Shown here in pieces: positions 1-6,213 of a stretch of 27,609 nucleotides of DNA. The notes under the pieces were generated by a model. It saw only the letters and a list, made by a program, of their open reading frames with translations. It was not told the origin of the DNA and searched no databases. The stretch comes from an uncultured Oscillospiraceae bacterium. GTDB taxonomy: Bacteria > Bacillota > Clostridia > Oscillospirales > Ruminococcaceae. The stretch's first letter is position 1. Each line of letters begins with the position of its first letter. The stretch spans positions 1 to 27,609 of the forward strand of contig CAKSWY010000032.1 in the NCBI GenBank assembly GCA_934513685.1. The letters run 5' to 3'. Position numbers and translations under genes: made by a program.

Positions 1-750
1 CCGGGAGCCCGTATGCGGGTGGCCCTGTCCGGCCTGACCATGGCCGAGTACTTCCGCGACCAGAAGAACCAGGACGTGCTGCTGTTTATCGACAACATCT
101 TCCGCTTTACCCAGGCGGGCAGTGAGGTGTCGGCGCTGCTGGGCCGTATGCCCTCGGCCGTTGGCTACCAGCCCACGCTGGCCACGGAAATGGGCGCTTT
201 GCAGGAGCGCATCACCTCCACCAAGGAAGGCTCCATCACCTCGGTGCAGGCCGTCTATGTGCCTGCCGATGACCTGACCGACCCGGCCCCCGCCACCACC
301 TTCGCCCATCTGGACGCCACCACGGTGCTGAGCCGTGACATCGCCAGCCAGGGCATTTACCCGGCTGTGGACCCGCTGGAGTCCACCAGCCGCATCCTCA
401 GCCCCGAACTGGTGGGTGAAGAGCACTATCAGGTGGCCCGCGCGGTGCAGAAGGTGCTGCAGCGCTATAAGGAATTGCAGGACATCATCGCCATCATGGG
501 TATGGACGAGCTGAGCGAGGAGGATCGCCTGGCCGTGAACCGCGCCCGGAAGATTCAGCGCTTCCTGAGCCAGAGCTTCTCGGTGGCCGAACAGTTCACC
601 GGTATGCCCGGCCAGTATGTGCCGCTGAAGGAGACCATCCGCGGCTTCAAGATGATCCTGAACGGCGAGTGCGACGATTTGCCGGAGTCGGCCTTCCTGT
701 TCGCCGGCACCATCGACGACGTGTTCGCCAAGGCAAAAAAGGGTGAATGA
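1..750 (+). CDS. atpD: ATP synthase F1 subunit beta, C-terminal part (5' truncated)
   Basis: This is the catalytic beta subunit of the F1 sector, which makes or hydrolyses ATP at the cytoplasmic face of the membrane. The reading frame is open from base 1, where the codons read PGAR, the end of the conserved EPPGAR motif, so the gene starts outside the window. Visible landmarks are the Walker B strand (LLFIDNIFRF), the GRMPSAVGYQPTL segment, the ITSTKEGSITSVQAVYVPADD loop, the adenine-pocket region GIYPAVDPLESTSR, and the DELSEED motif at 505-525 that contacts the gamma subunit. About 249 codons are present of a usual 460-470. The stop overlaps the first possible atpC start (ATGA at 747-750), which fits the normal atpD-atpC order and translational coupling. 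The identification is secure. Confidence 0.98.
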   Translation, partial: PGARMRVALSGLTMAEYFRDQKNQDVLLFIDNIFRFTQAGSEVSALLGRMPSAVGYQPTLATEMGALQERITSTKEGSITSVQAVYVPADDLTDPAPATTFAHLDATTVLSRDIASQGIYPAVDPLESTSRILSPELVGEEHYQVARAVQKVLQRYKELQDIIAIMGMDELSEEDRLAVNRARKIQRFLSQSFSVAEQFTGMPGQYVPLKETIRGFKMILNGECDDLPESAFLFAGTIDDVFAKAKKGE

Positions 751-752
751 CC

Positions 753-1154
753 ATGAGCAGCTTCCATTTGCAGGTGGTCACGCCGGACGGGCAGGCCTTT
801 GAGGGCCAGGCCCAGCGGGTGTTCTGCCGCACCATCACCGGGGATGTGTGCATTCTGCCCCGGCATTGCGATTATATGACGGCCCTGGGCATGGGCGAAG
901 CCCGCATCACCGACGAGGCGGGCCAGGTGCGCCGTGCCGCCTGCATCGGCGGAATGCTCAGTGTGCTGAACGGCCAGGTGCGCCTGGTGGCCACCACCTG
1001 GGAGTGGGCCGAGGACATTGACAAGGCCCGCGCCGAGAGTGCCCGCAAGCGTGCAGAGGAATCGCTGGCAAGAGCCACCGAAAAAACCGCCCGCGCCATG
1101 GCCGAGGCCCGCCTGCGCCGTGCGCTGGTGCGCCTGCGCGTGGCCGAAAAGTAA
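753..1154 (+). CDS. atpC: ATP synthase F1 subunit epsilon
   Basis: This is the epsilon subunit of the F1 central stalk, which couples rotation to catalysis and can inhibit ATP hydrolysis. The 133-residue product has the N-terminal beta-sandwich (FHLQVVTPDGQAFEGQAQRV, then GDVCILPRHCDYMTAL) and a C-terminal Ala/Arg-rich helical hairpin ending RALVRLRVAEK. Length and composition are typical. Two ATGs are in frame, at 747 and 753. I chose 753 because GGGTGA at 741-746 then lies six bases upstream, while it would abut the 747 start, and because family members begin with a short residue run before FHLQ. It is the last gene of the ATP synthase operon, with a strong terminator 20 bases after the stop. 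Confidence 0.95.
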   Translation: MSSFHLQVVTPDGQAFEGQAQRVFCRTITGDVCILPRHCDYMTALGMGEARITDEAGQVRRAACIGGMLSVLNGQVRLVATTWEWAEDIDKARAESARKRAEESLARATEKTARAMAEARLRRALVRLRVAEK

Positions 1155-1173
1155 ACCCCATTTGAACATCAAA

Positions 1174-1225
1174 CGCCCGCCCCGCCAGCCGAAAGGCCGG
1201 CCGGGGGCGGGCGCTTGTGTTTTTT
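1174..1225 (+). terminator. Intrinsic terminator of the ATP synthase operon
   Basis: A GC-rich stem has arms at about 1174-1190 and 1195-1213 (CGCCCGCCCC pairs with GGGGCGGGCG) around a GAAA loop. A T-rich tail follows at 1217-1225. It lies 20 bases after atpC and ends the operon. A second smaller inverted repeat (CCGCCCGGG at 1247-1255 with CCCGGGCGG at 1264-1272) sits just downstream but lacks a good T-tract. Confidence 0.9.
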
Positions 1226-1368
1226 GGGGGGAATGAACGCGGAAGACCGCCCGGGCAGGTTCACCCGGGCGGCCTTTGGAAGGAGAATCCGTGGATTGCG
1301 GCCCCAGTTTGGGGTATGATGGATTGAAATTACGAAGGAGAGCAAGCGGACGCCAGGGAGGAAGAGCG

Positions 1369-1857
1369 ATGAACATCACAGTGAGAACGTATCAGGATTC
1401 GGATGTGAGCGCCATGGTGCGCATCTGGAATGAGGTGGTTGAGGAGGGCCTTGCCTTCTCGCAGGAAGAGAACCTCACAGAGGAAACCGGAAGAGCGTTC
1501 TTCCGGGAGCAGACCCACTGCGGCGTTGCGGTAAACGAGGCCGGAACGGTGTTGGGGATGTACATTCTCCACCCCAACAATGTGGGGCGGTGCGGGCATA
1601 TCTGCAACACAAGCTACGCCGTTGCGGCGGCGGCCCGCGGGCTGCACATCGGCGAGCAGCTTGTGATGGACTCGCTAAAGCAGGGCAAAGCCGCCGGGTT
1701 CCGCATTCTTCAGTTCAACGCGGTGGTGGCCACGAACGTTCATGCGCGCCACTTGTACGAGCGCCTGGGCTTCCGGCAGATCGGCACCATTCCCAAGGGC
1801 TTCCGGATGAAGGACGGGCATTATGAGGACATCTGCCCTTATTATCACGAGCTGTGA
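1369..1857 (+). CDS. GNAT-family N-acetyltransferase
   Basis: This is a cytoplasmic acetyl-CoA-dependent N-acyltransferase of the GNAT superfamily; the substrate cannot be read from sequence. The 162 residues form a single GNAT domain: beta1-alpha1 (ITVRTYQDSDVSAMVRIWNEV), a central strand (VLGMYILHPN), motif A with the acetyl-CoA pyrophosphate loop (AAARGLHIGEQL, a variant of R/QxxGxG/A), and the C-terminal motif B region (NVHARHLYERLGFRQIGTIPKGFR), which resembles the L-amino-acid (phosphinothricin-type) N-acyltransferase group. The frame is open from 1276, but ATG 1369 is preferred because it has GGGAGG about 7 bases upstream and begins exactly at the domain. A TATGAT at 1315-1320 could be a -10 element, but its -35 partner is weak. 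A terminator follows at 1918-1950. Confidence 0.88.
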   Translation: MNITVRTYQDSDVSAMVRIWNEVVEEGLAFSQEENLTEETGRAFFREQTHCGVAVNEAGTVLGMYILHPNNVGRCGHICNTSYAVAAAARGLHIGEQLVMDSLKQGKAAGFRILQFNAVVATNVHARHLYERLGFRQIGTIPKGFRMKDGHYEDICPYYHEL

Positions 1858-1917
1858 CGGGCAGGGGCAGAACCAGCCGGCCCGCTCTGTGATAAAACCG
1901 AAACTTTGCCGCATGAC

Positions 1918-1950
1918 GCACACTGCCTTTTTGGGGCGGTGTGCTTTTTT
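1918..1950 (+). terminator. Intrinsic terminator after the GNAT gene
   Basis: The arms GCACACTGCC (1918-1927) and GGCGGTGTGC (1935-1944) form a 10-bp stem with one G-U wobble, followed at once by six T residues (1945-1950). It separates the acetyltransferase from the SdpR/SdpI unit. Confidence 0.88.
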
Positions 1951-1981
1951 GTGCACGGAAACGCAAAGCGTAAAAAAGGGC

Positions 1982-2010
1982 TTGCTTTTCTGAACGAGGT
2001 GTGCTATACT
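1982..2010 (+). promoter_or_regulatory. Sigma-A promoter of the sdpR-sdpI-like operon
   Basis: The -35 hexamer TTGCTT (1982-1987) and the -10 hexamer TATACT (2005-2010) are separated by 17 bases. The predicted start is near 2017, four bases before a perfect inverted repeat, so transcription should be sensitive to a repressor bound there. Confidence 0.82.
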
Positions 2011-2020
2011 GACAGCAATA

Positions 2021-2046
2021 GATATTTAGATAATTTTCTAAATATC
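2021..2046 (+). promoter_or_regulatory. Palindromic operator, probable autorepressor site
   Basis: The perfect 10-bp arms GATATTTAGA (2021-2030) and TCTAAATATC (2037-2046) are separated by six AT bases. The site starts about four bases after the predicted transcription start and ends 24 bases before the ArsR-family start codon. AT-rich dyads of this form are typical ArsR-family operators. Binding by the adjacent SdpR-like protein is inferred from position. Confidence 0.75.
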
Positions 2047-2070
2047 AAAAATAGAAAGGAGCGCGGCGCA

Positions 2071-2373
2071 ATGGGCGAACCCTTTAAGGCCCTGGCAGAC
2101 CCCACCCGGCGGCGCATTTTGCAGCTGCTGAATGAGGGCGACCTAACGGCAGGGGAAATTGCCGAGCATTTTGATATGACAAAACCCTCGGTGAGCCACC
2201 ACCTGGCCATTCTGAAGCAGGCGGGCCTGGTAACGGACGAGCGGCAGGGGCAGAACATTCTGTACCGGCTGAACCTGACGGTGTTTCAGGAGCTGCTCAA
2301 ATGGTTCTACGATTTCGGTTTGGTGCCGGGCCAGGCGGACCCGGAAAAGGAGGAACATCATGAAGGTGAATAA
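2071..2373 (+). CDS. ArsR-family autorepressor, SdpR-like
   Basis: This is a small winged-helix DNA-binding repressor. The 100 residues contain FKALADPTRRRILQLLNEGDLTAGEIAEHF, the recognition helix region MTKPSVSHHLAILKQAGLV, and the wing DERQGQNILYRLN. They lack the metal-binding cysteines (CVC) of ArsR/SmtB sensors, which fits the SdpR subgroup that regulates an adjacent SdpI gene. The start at ATG 2071 follows AAAGGAG with about 8 bases of spacing; upstream in-frame codons would run through the operator. The 3' end overlaps the next gene by 14 bases, so the two are translationally coupled. By analogy with Bacillus subtilis sdpRI, the likely circuit is autorepression relieved when the membrane partner sequesters the repressor; that is inference here. 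Confidence 0.9.
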   Translation: MGEPFKALADPTRRRILQLLNEGDLTAGEIAEHFDMTKPSVSHHLAILKQAGLVTDERQGQNILYRLNLTVFQELLKWFYDFGLVPGQADPEKEEHHEGE

Positions 2374-3028
2374 GCGGCTGTATTTGATTCTTGGCCTTGT
2401 GTGCCTGCTCAACCTGGCGGCGCACCTGTACTTTTACCCTCAAATGCCCGACATCATTCCCACCCATTGGGGGGCGGACGGCACGGTGAACGGTTACGGC
2501 CCCCGCTGGACGATGCTGATTCTGGCGGTGCTGCCGCTGGCCTGCCTGGCGCTGTTTGCCCTTGTGCCCAGGATGGACCCCAAAGGCGCGAACTACGAGA
2601 AGTTCCGCCCGCTGTGGCAGGGCTTCATCATTGCCATCACGCTGCTGATGGCGGCGGTTTCCTGGCTGACCGAGGCAGCGGTGTTCGGCCTTCTGCCCCA
2701 GCAGGGCAAGCTGCCCGGGCTGCTGGTGGGCGGCCCCATCGGCGTGATGTTCATCTTGTTGGGCAATTATATGCCCCGGGTGCGGCAGAACTACACCTTC
2801 GGCATCAAAACACCCTGGACGCTGGCGGACGAGGTGGTGTGGCAGCGCACCCATCGGGTGGGCGGCCTAGTGTTCGTGCTCATGGGCGTGGTGATTTTCC
2901 TCAACGCGCTGTTTCCGACGGCGAGCACCGGCGGCGTCATCGGCGCCGTGGTGATTCTGGGCAGTGTGGTGGTGTATCTGTACTCCTATCTGCTGTATAA
3001 AAAGCGCCACCCCGGCGGGGAGAAATAA
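2360..3028 (+). CDS. SdpI-family integral membrane protein (DUF1648 plus SdpI)
   Basis: This 222-residue polytopic membrane protein is homologous to SdpI, the immunity and signalling protein against the SdpC peptide toxin in Bacillus. The N-terminal DUF1648 part is clear (first membrane helix about residues 5-26, then PQMPDIIPTHWGADGTVNGY). The C-terminal SdpI part carries GNYMPRVRQNYTFGIKTPWT and LADEVVWQRTHRVGG, the family hallmarks. About six membrane helices are visible (near 5-26, 48-70, 85-110, 117-138, 170-188 and 192-213). An AGGAGG site lies within the end of the repressor gene just before ATG 2360. No sdpABC-like toxin genes occur in the window, so it may be an orphan immunity or envelope-stress protein. 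A strong terminator follows. Confidence 0.9.
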   Translation: MKVNKRLYLILGLVCLLNLAAHLYFYPQMPDIIPTHWGADGTVNGYGPRWTMLILAVLPLACLALFALVPRMDPKGANYEKFRPLWQGFIIAITLLMAAVSWLTEAAVFGLLPQQGKLPGLLVGGPIGVMFILLGNYMPRVRQNYTFGIKTPWTLADEVVWQRTHRVGGLVFVLMGVVIFLNALFPTASTGGVIGAVVILGSVVVYLYSYLLYKKRHPGGEK

Positions 3029-3062
3029 GCTTTGATCCGTTGAAAACTTCATAAAAAAACCG

Positions 3063-3098
3063 GCGGCAGGCTCCCCCACGGAGAGCCTGCCGCTTTTT
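3063..3098 (+). terminator. Intrinsic terminator after the SdpI-like gene
   Basis: The perfect 11-bp arms GCGGCAGGCTC (3063-3073) and GAGCCTGCCGC (3083-3093) are followed by TTTTT (3094-3098). A run of A residues upstream (about 3053-3060) could also let it work in the opposite direction. Confidence 0.92.
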
Positions 3099-3123
3099 GC
3101 GCCCCGCCGCAGGAAAACGGGGC

Positions 3124-3153
3124 TTGCACAAAAGGCGGCGGTGGGCTTACAAT
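3124..3153 (+). promoter_or_regulatory. Sigma-A promoter upstream of proC
   Basis: TTGCAC (3124-3129) and TACAAT (3148-3153) have an 18-bp spacer. The predicted start is near 3160, about 85 bases before the proC start codon. Confidence 0.7.
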
Positions 3154-3244
3154 AGGGCCATACCAGTGAATTTCAGGCGGGCAGGTGCTGCCCGATGCAG
3201 CGAACACTTGAAAACGGCGGGGCGCTGGCCCCGGGGAGGGACGT

Positions 3245-4075
3245 ATGAGCAAAAAGACCTTTGGATTCATCGGATGCGGCAACATGGGCGGGGCGCTGGC
3301 CGCGGCCGCCTGCAAGAGCGGGGTAGGCCGGGTGCTGCTGGCCAACCGCACCCGGGCCAAGGCGGAGGCACTGGCGGCCCGACTGGAAGAGCAGGGCGCG
3401 GCGGTGGCCGTGGCCGAAAACCCGGGCGTGGCCGAAGAGGCCGACTATATCTTTCTGGGTGTAAAGCCCCAGATGATGGCGGATATGCTGGAGAGCATTG
3501 CCCCGGTGCTGGCGGCCCGTGACCGGGATGGGCGGCGCTTTGTGCTGGTGACCATGGCCGCGGGCCTGACCATTGCCCGCATCCGGGAGATGGCCGGGGC
3601 CGACTACCCGGTGATCCGCATTATGCCCAACACCCCCTGCGCCATCGGCAAGGGCATGATCCTCTGCGCCGCCCACGGCGTGACCGAGGAGGAAAAGACG
3701 GCCTTCTGTGAGGGCATGGCCGCCGCCGGCCGGCTGGACTGGCTGGAGGAGCACCTGATCGACGCGGGCAGCGCTGTGAGCGGCTGCGGCCCGGCCTTTG
3801 CCTACCTGTTTATGGAAGCCCTGGCCGACGGCGCCGTGGAGTGCGGCCTGCCCCGGGCCAAGGCGCTGGAATACGCCGCCCAGACGCTGGCTGGCGCCGC
3901 CGGTCTGGTGCTGGAGAGCGGCCAGCATCCCGGCGCACTGAAGGACGCGGTGTGCAGCCCCGGCGGCAGCACCATTGCCGGGGTGCACGCACTGGAGAAC
4001 GGGGCTTTCCGGGCCACGGCCATCAACGCGGTGGCGGCCGCCTACGAAAAGACCCGCGCCCTGGGCAAGAGCTGA
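3245..4075 (+). CDS. proC: Pyrroline-5-carboxylate reductase
   Basis: This enzyme makes the last step of proline synthesis, the NAD(P)H-dependent reduction of 1-pyrroline-5-carboxylate, in the cytoplasm. The 276 residues match the family length. The N-terminal Rossmann motif is GFIGCGNMGGALA (residues 6-18), followed by the VKPQMM strand, the conserved MPNTPCAIGKGM segment, and the C-terminal dimerisation domain with SGCGPAFAYLFMEALADGAV, LPRAKALEYAAQT and the substrate-binding loop VCSPGGSTIAGVHALE. The SD GGGGAGGG ends four bases before ATG. It probably shares a transcript with the HAD gene that starts 10 bases after its stop and the two small genes beyond. proB and proA are not in the window. 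Confidence 0.96.
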   Translation: MSKKTFGFIGCGNMGGALAAAACKSGVGRVLLANRTRAKAEALAARLEEQGAAVAVAENPGVAEEADYIFLGVKPQMMADMLESIAPVLAARDRDGRRFVLVTMAAGLTIARIREMAGADYPVIRIMPNTPCAIGKGMILCAAHGVTEEEKTAFCEGMAAAGRLDWLEEHLIDAGSAVSGCGPAFAYLFMEALADGAVECGLPRAKALEYAAQTLAGAAGLVLESGQHPGALKDAVCSPGGSTIAGVHALENGAFRATAINAVAAAYEKTRALGKS

Positions 4076-4085
4076 GGGGCGGCGT

Positions 4086-4922
4086 ATGGAACCGAAAAAA
4101 TTGCCCATCCGTCTGGTGGGTCTGGACCTGGACGGCACGGTGTTTGACAGCCAGAAGCGCATTTCGCCCCGCACTGCTCAGGCCATTGCGCGGGCCTGCG
4201 CCATGGGGGTGCAGGTGCTGCCGGCCACCGGCCGCCCGGAAAACGGCGTGCCCGCTCAGTTTCTGGCCATTCCCGGCGTGCGGTACGCACTGACCAGCAA
4301 CGGGGCCCGCGTGGTGGATCTGCAGGAAAAGCGCACGGTGGTCAGCCAGCTGATGACGGTGCAGCAGGGGCTGGAGGCTGTGCGGGCCATGGGGCGCTAC
4401 GATGCGTCGGTGGATGTGTTCTGGCAGGGAAAGGCCTATGCGGACCCGGAAAACCTGCGCCGTGCGGTGGAAAACGCCGACCCAGCCATGCGGCCCTACA
4501 TCAAAGACAGCCGCACGGTGGTGCCCGATATGGCCGCCTGGCTGGCGGAACAGAGCGAAGGCCCGGAGAAGATCAGTATGTTTTTTGCCCAGGTCTCCCA
4601 GCGGGAAGAGGCGCAGAAGCAGGCCGAGGCCATGGAGCTGGAGGTGACCAGCAGCCTGCCCACCAACCTGGAACTGAATGCCGGCGGGGTGAACAAGGGC
4701 CGCGGCCTGCTGGCGCTGGCCGAGGTGCTGGGCTTTGCGCGGGAGCAGGTGATGGCCTGCGGCGACTCGGGCAACGACGCGGCCATGCTGAAGGCCGTGG
4801 GCCTGGGTGTTGCCATGGGGAACGCCGCCCCGGACATTCTGGCTGTGGCCGATGCCGTGACCGACACCAACGACCAGGACGGTGTGGCCAAGGCGCTGGA
4901 GCGCTTTGTGCTGAACCAGTAA
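4086..4922 (+). CDS. Cof-type HAD-superfamily IIB hydrolase
   Basis: This is a cytoplasmic phosphatase of the haloacid dehalogenase superfamily, Cof/YbjI-like group, which acts on small phosphorylated metabolites; the exact substrate is unknown. The 278 residues show motif I DLDGTVFDS with nucleophile Asp14 and acid/base Asp16, motif II in the TGRP/TSNGA region, the type IIB cap (about residues 85-190), the motif III lysine in AGGVNKGRGL, and motif IV CGDSGNDAAML that binds Mg2+. The frame is open from 3975, but that would overlap proC by 100 bases. ATG 4086 has a GAGGGGCGG site just upstream and begins at the domain. The 10-base gap from proC indicates co-transcription. Confidence 0.92.
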   Translation: MEPKKLPIRLVGLDLDGTVFDSQKRISPRTAQAIARACAMGVQVLPATGRPENGVPAQFLAIPGVRYALTSNGARVVDLQEKRTVVSQLMTVQQGLEAVRAMGRYDASVDVFWQGKAYADPENLRRAVENADPAMRPYIKDSRTVVPDMAAWLAEQSEGPEKISMFFAQVSQREEAQKQAEAMELEVTSSLPTNLELNAGGVNKGRGLLALAEVLGFAREQVMACGDSGNDAAMLKAVGLGVAMGNAAPDILAVADAVTDTNDQDGVAKALERFVLNQ

Positions 4923-4934
4923 AGAGAAACCAAC

Positions 4935-4948
4935 GCCCCATGGGGCGA
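4935..4948 (+). repeat. 14-bp perfect palindrome between the HAD and cupin genes
   Basis: CGCCCCATGGGGCG is self-complementary and sits in the 46-base gap before the cupin start. No T-tract follows (the next bases are ATTAAAAAAAGG), so it is not a terminator. It could be an mRNA processing or stability hairpin, or chance. Confidence 0.5.
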
Positions 4949-4968
4949 TTAAAAAAAGGAGAAGCAGT

Positions 4969-5304
4969 ATGAAGATCGAATTTGCCAAGATGGAGGAGAA
5001 GCTGCTGCCCAACTTCAAGAGCGGCGAGAAGAACCTGGGTATGCGCATGTTTGACGACGGCGCCTGCAAGATCATGCGGGGCCGGCTGGAGCCGGGGGCT
5101 TCCATCGGGCTGCACACCCACGAGGGCAACAGCGAGATCATTTACATTCTGGAGGGCGCCGGCAAGGTGGAGTACGACGGCGGCGTTGAGATGCTGGCGG
5201 CCGGGGACTGCCACTATTGCCCCGAGCACCACACCCACCGCCTGATCAACGACAGCAGCGAGGACCTGAACTTCTTCGCCGTGGTGCCCCAGCACCATCT
5301 GTAA
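4969..5304 (+). CDS. Small single-domain cupin protein
   Basis: This 111-residue protein is one cupin_2 beta-barrel. Motif 1 is visible as the GLHTHEGNSEIIYILEG region, where the two His and the Glu are the usual metal ligands. Motif 2 is GDCHYCPEHHTHRL, with the fourth ligand His. The family includes small metal-dependent isomerases, dioxygenases and sugar-binding proteins, so no activity can be assigned. A good SD (AAGGAG) lies about 7 bases before ATG 4969. It lies between the HAD gene and the ArsC/Spx-like gene with short gaps on both sides, so it is probably in the proC transcript. Confidence 0.9.
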   Translation: MKIEFAKMEEKLLPNFKSGEKNLGMRMFDDGACKIMRGRLEPGASIGLHTHEGNSEIIYILEGAGKVEYDGGVEMLAAGDCHYCPEHHTHRLINDSSEDLNFFAVVPQHHL

Positions 5305-5332
5305 TTTGCCGGAAACGAAAGGAGCGCACCCC

Positions 5333-5683
5333 ATGCAGCTGATTGGATATCCTCCCTGTTCTACCTGCAAAAAGGCGGCCAAATGGCTGTCGGAGCAGGG
5401 CCATGACCTACCCATGCGGGACATCAAGGCCCAGCCGCCCACGCTGGAAGAGCTGACGGAGTGGACCGCCGCCGGCCCGGAGCTGAAGCGGTGGTTCAAC
5501 ACCAGCGGCCAGGTGTACCGCGCCCTGGGCCTGAAGGACAGGCTGCCCGCGATGCCCCGCGAGGAACAGCTGGCCCTGCTGGCCAGCGACGGAATGCTGG
5601 TGAAGCGGCCCATCCTGCTGCTGGACGACGGCCGCGTTCTGGTGGGCTTCAAAGAGAGCGAGTGGCAGGCGGCGCTGGAATAA
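5333..5683 (+). CDS. ArsC/Spx/MgsR-family thioredoxin-fold protein
   Basis: This 116-residue protein belongs to the arsenate reductase-like family. The N-terminal strand-loop carries PPCSTCKKAAKWL with a CxxC redox pair (Cys9, Cys12), and the C-terminal conserved loop is GMLVKRPILLLDDGRVLVGF. The family contains YffB-type reductases and Spx-type transcription regulators. The CxxC and the internal region (SGQVYRALGLKDRL) resemble the generic ArsC/YffB-like group more than Spx, but the two cannot be separated by eye. The frame opens at 5306; ATG 5333 is preferred because AAAGGAG lies 8 bases upstream and MQLIGYPPC is the canonical beginning. It is the last gene of the proC group. Confidence 0.85.
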   Translation: MQLIGYPPCSTCKKAAKWLSEQGHDLPMRDIKAQPPTLEELTEWTAAGPELKRWFNTSGQVYRALGLKDRLPAMPREEQLALLASDGMLVKRPILLLDDGRVLVGFKESEWQAALE

Positions 5684-5777
5684 GCATGGAACAACCTGCT
5701 TGATTTGTTGGAAATTTGCCTGGACGGGCGATTTTGGAAAAGCCTTTGTGCAAAACGCTGGTTTTAAGACGTAATTA

Positions 5778-5806
5778 TTGACGTTTTGGCCAAGAATGCT
5801 TATACT
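5778..5806 (+). promoter_or_regulatory. Near-consensus sigma-A promoter placed directly before a terminator hairpin
   Basis: TTGACG (5778-5783) and TATACT (5801-5806) are separated by exactly 17 bases. The predicted start is 5812-5814, which coincides with the first base of the hairpin at 5813. No open reading frame with a ribosome site follows closely, so the expected product is a short RNA. Confidence 0.75.
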
Positions 5807-5812
5807 AAAGCC

Positions 5813-5864
5813 AGTGAACAGGCAAAGGGGCCGGAGAAAGGGCCGCTCTGCCTGTTCACTTTTT
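5813..5864 (+). ncRNA. Candidate ~50-nt hairpin RNA / intrinsic terminator
   Basis: The perfect 12-bp arms AGTGAACAGGCA (5813-5824) and TGCCTGTTCACT (5849-5860) enclose 24 purine-rich bases and are followed by a T-run to 5864. As the first terminator after the ArsC/Spx-like gene it can end the proC-group transcript. The strong promoter just upstream would start transcription at the first base of the stem, giving an RNA that is almost entirely this hairpin. Terminator function is well supported; a dedicated RNA is inference. Confidence 0.6.
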
Positions 5865-6030
5865 CTCTGCCCAGAGAGGGCTGCCACACACAGCCTTCCG
5901 GCATCAACCGGGCGGTGCGTTTCTCACAAATGGCGGTTGGCTGGCGAGCCGCCGCCGGGTTCTCAAGGCATGAATGCGGCATGGCCGCGTGAACTGCGAA
6001 ACCTCCATGAGTTGTATACAAAGTTTGGGC
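5865..6030 (+). other. Non-coding spacer between two terminators
   Basis: No convincing gene is seen. Several short self-complementary stretches are present, such as GGCTG/CAGCC near 5880-5895, CCGG/CCGG near 5897-5911, and GGCGG/CCGCC near 5932-5953. They suggest RNA structure, but they do not match a riboswitch, T-box, 6S or SRP RNA that I can recognise. The stretch is bounded by terminators on both sides. Confidence 0.5.
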
Positions 6031-6068
6031 GAAAAAGAGCGCTTCCGGCATCCGAAGCGCTCTTTTTC
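6031..6068. terminator. Bidirectional intrinsic terminator
   Basis: A perfect 15-bp stem (6031-6045 with 6054-6068) carries the GC core GAGCGCTTC flanked by five A on the left and five T on the right, with an eight-base loop. The symmetric A/T flanks allow termination in both directions. It isolates the pyruvate-kinase-like unit from everything upstream. Confidence 0.92.
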
Positions 6069-6092
6069 TATGTCTGCGGGCCTTGGCGGGCC

Positions 6093-6121
6093 TTGCGCCG
6101 GGCAGTGGTTTGCGCTACACT
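6093..6121 (+). promoter_or_regulatory. Promoter of the pyruvate-kinase-like operon
   Basis: TTGCGC (6093-6098) and TACACT (6116-6121) have a 17-bp spacer. The predicted start is near 6128, giving a leader of about 86 bases before ATG 6214. Confidence 0.7.
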
Positions 6122-6213
6122 GATACACGGGCAAAGCGCCCGAACCACAGGGGAAAGGAAGGCGGGGGTATTCCGCCGGGCGGCAAACCTGCCCGCGGCC
6201 CCCGAAAAGCGCC

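Noticed and set aside
5930..6068. Possible T-box leader (GCATGGCCGCG near a terminator)
   Set aside because: The T-box consensus GGGUGGNACCGCG is not matched, there is no specifier-loop architecture, and the downstream gene is not an amino-acid or tRNA-synthetase gene.
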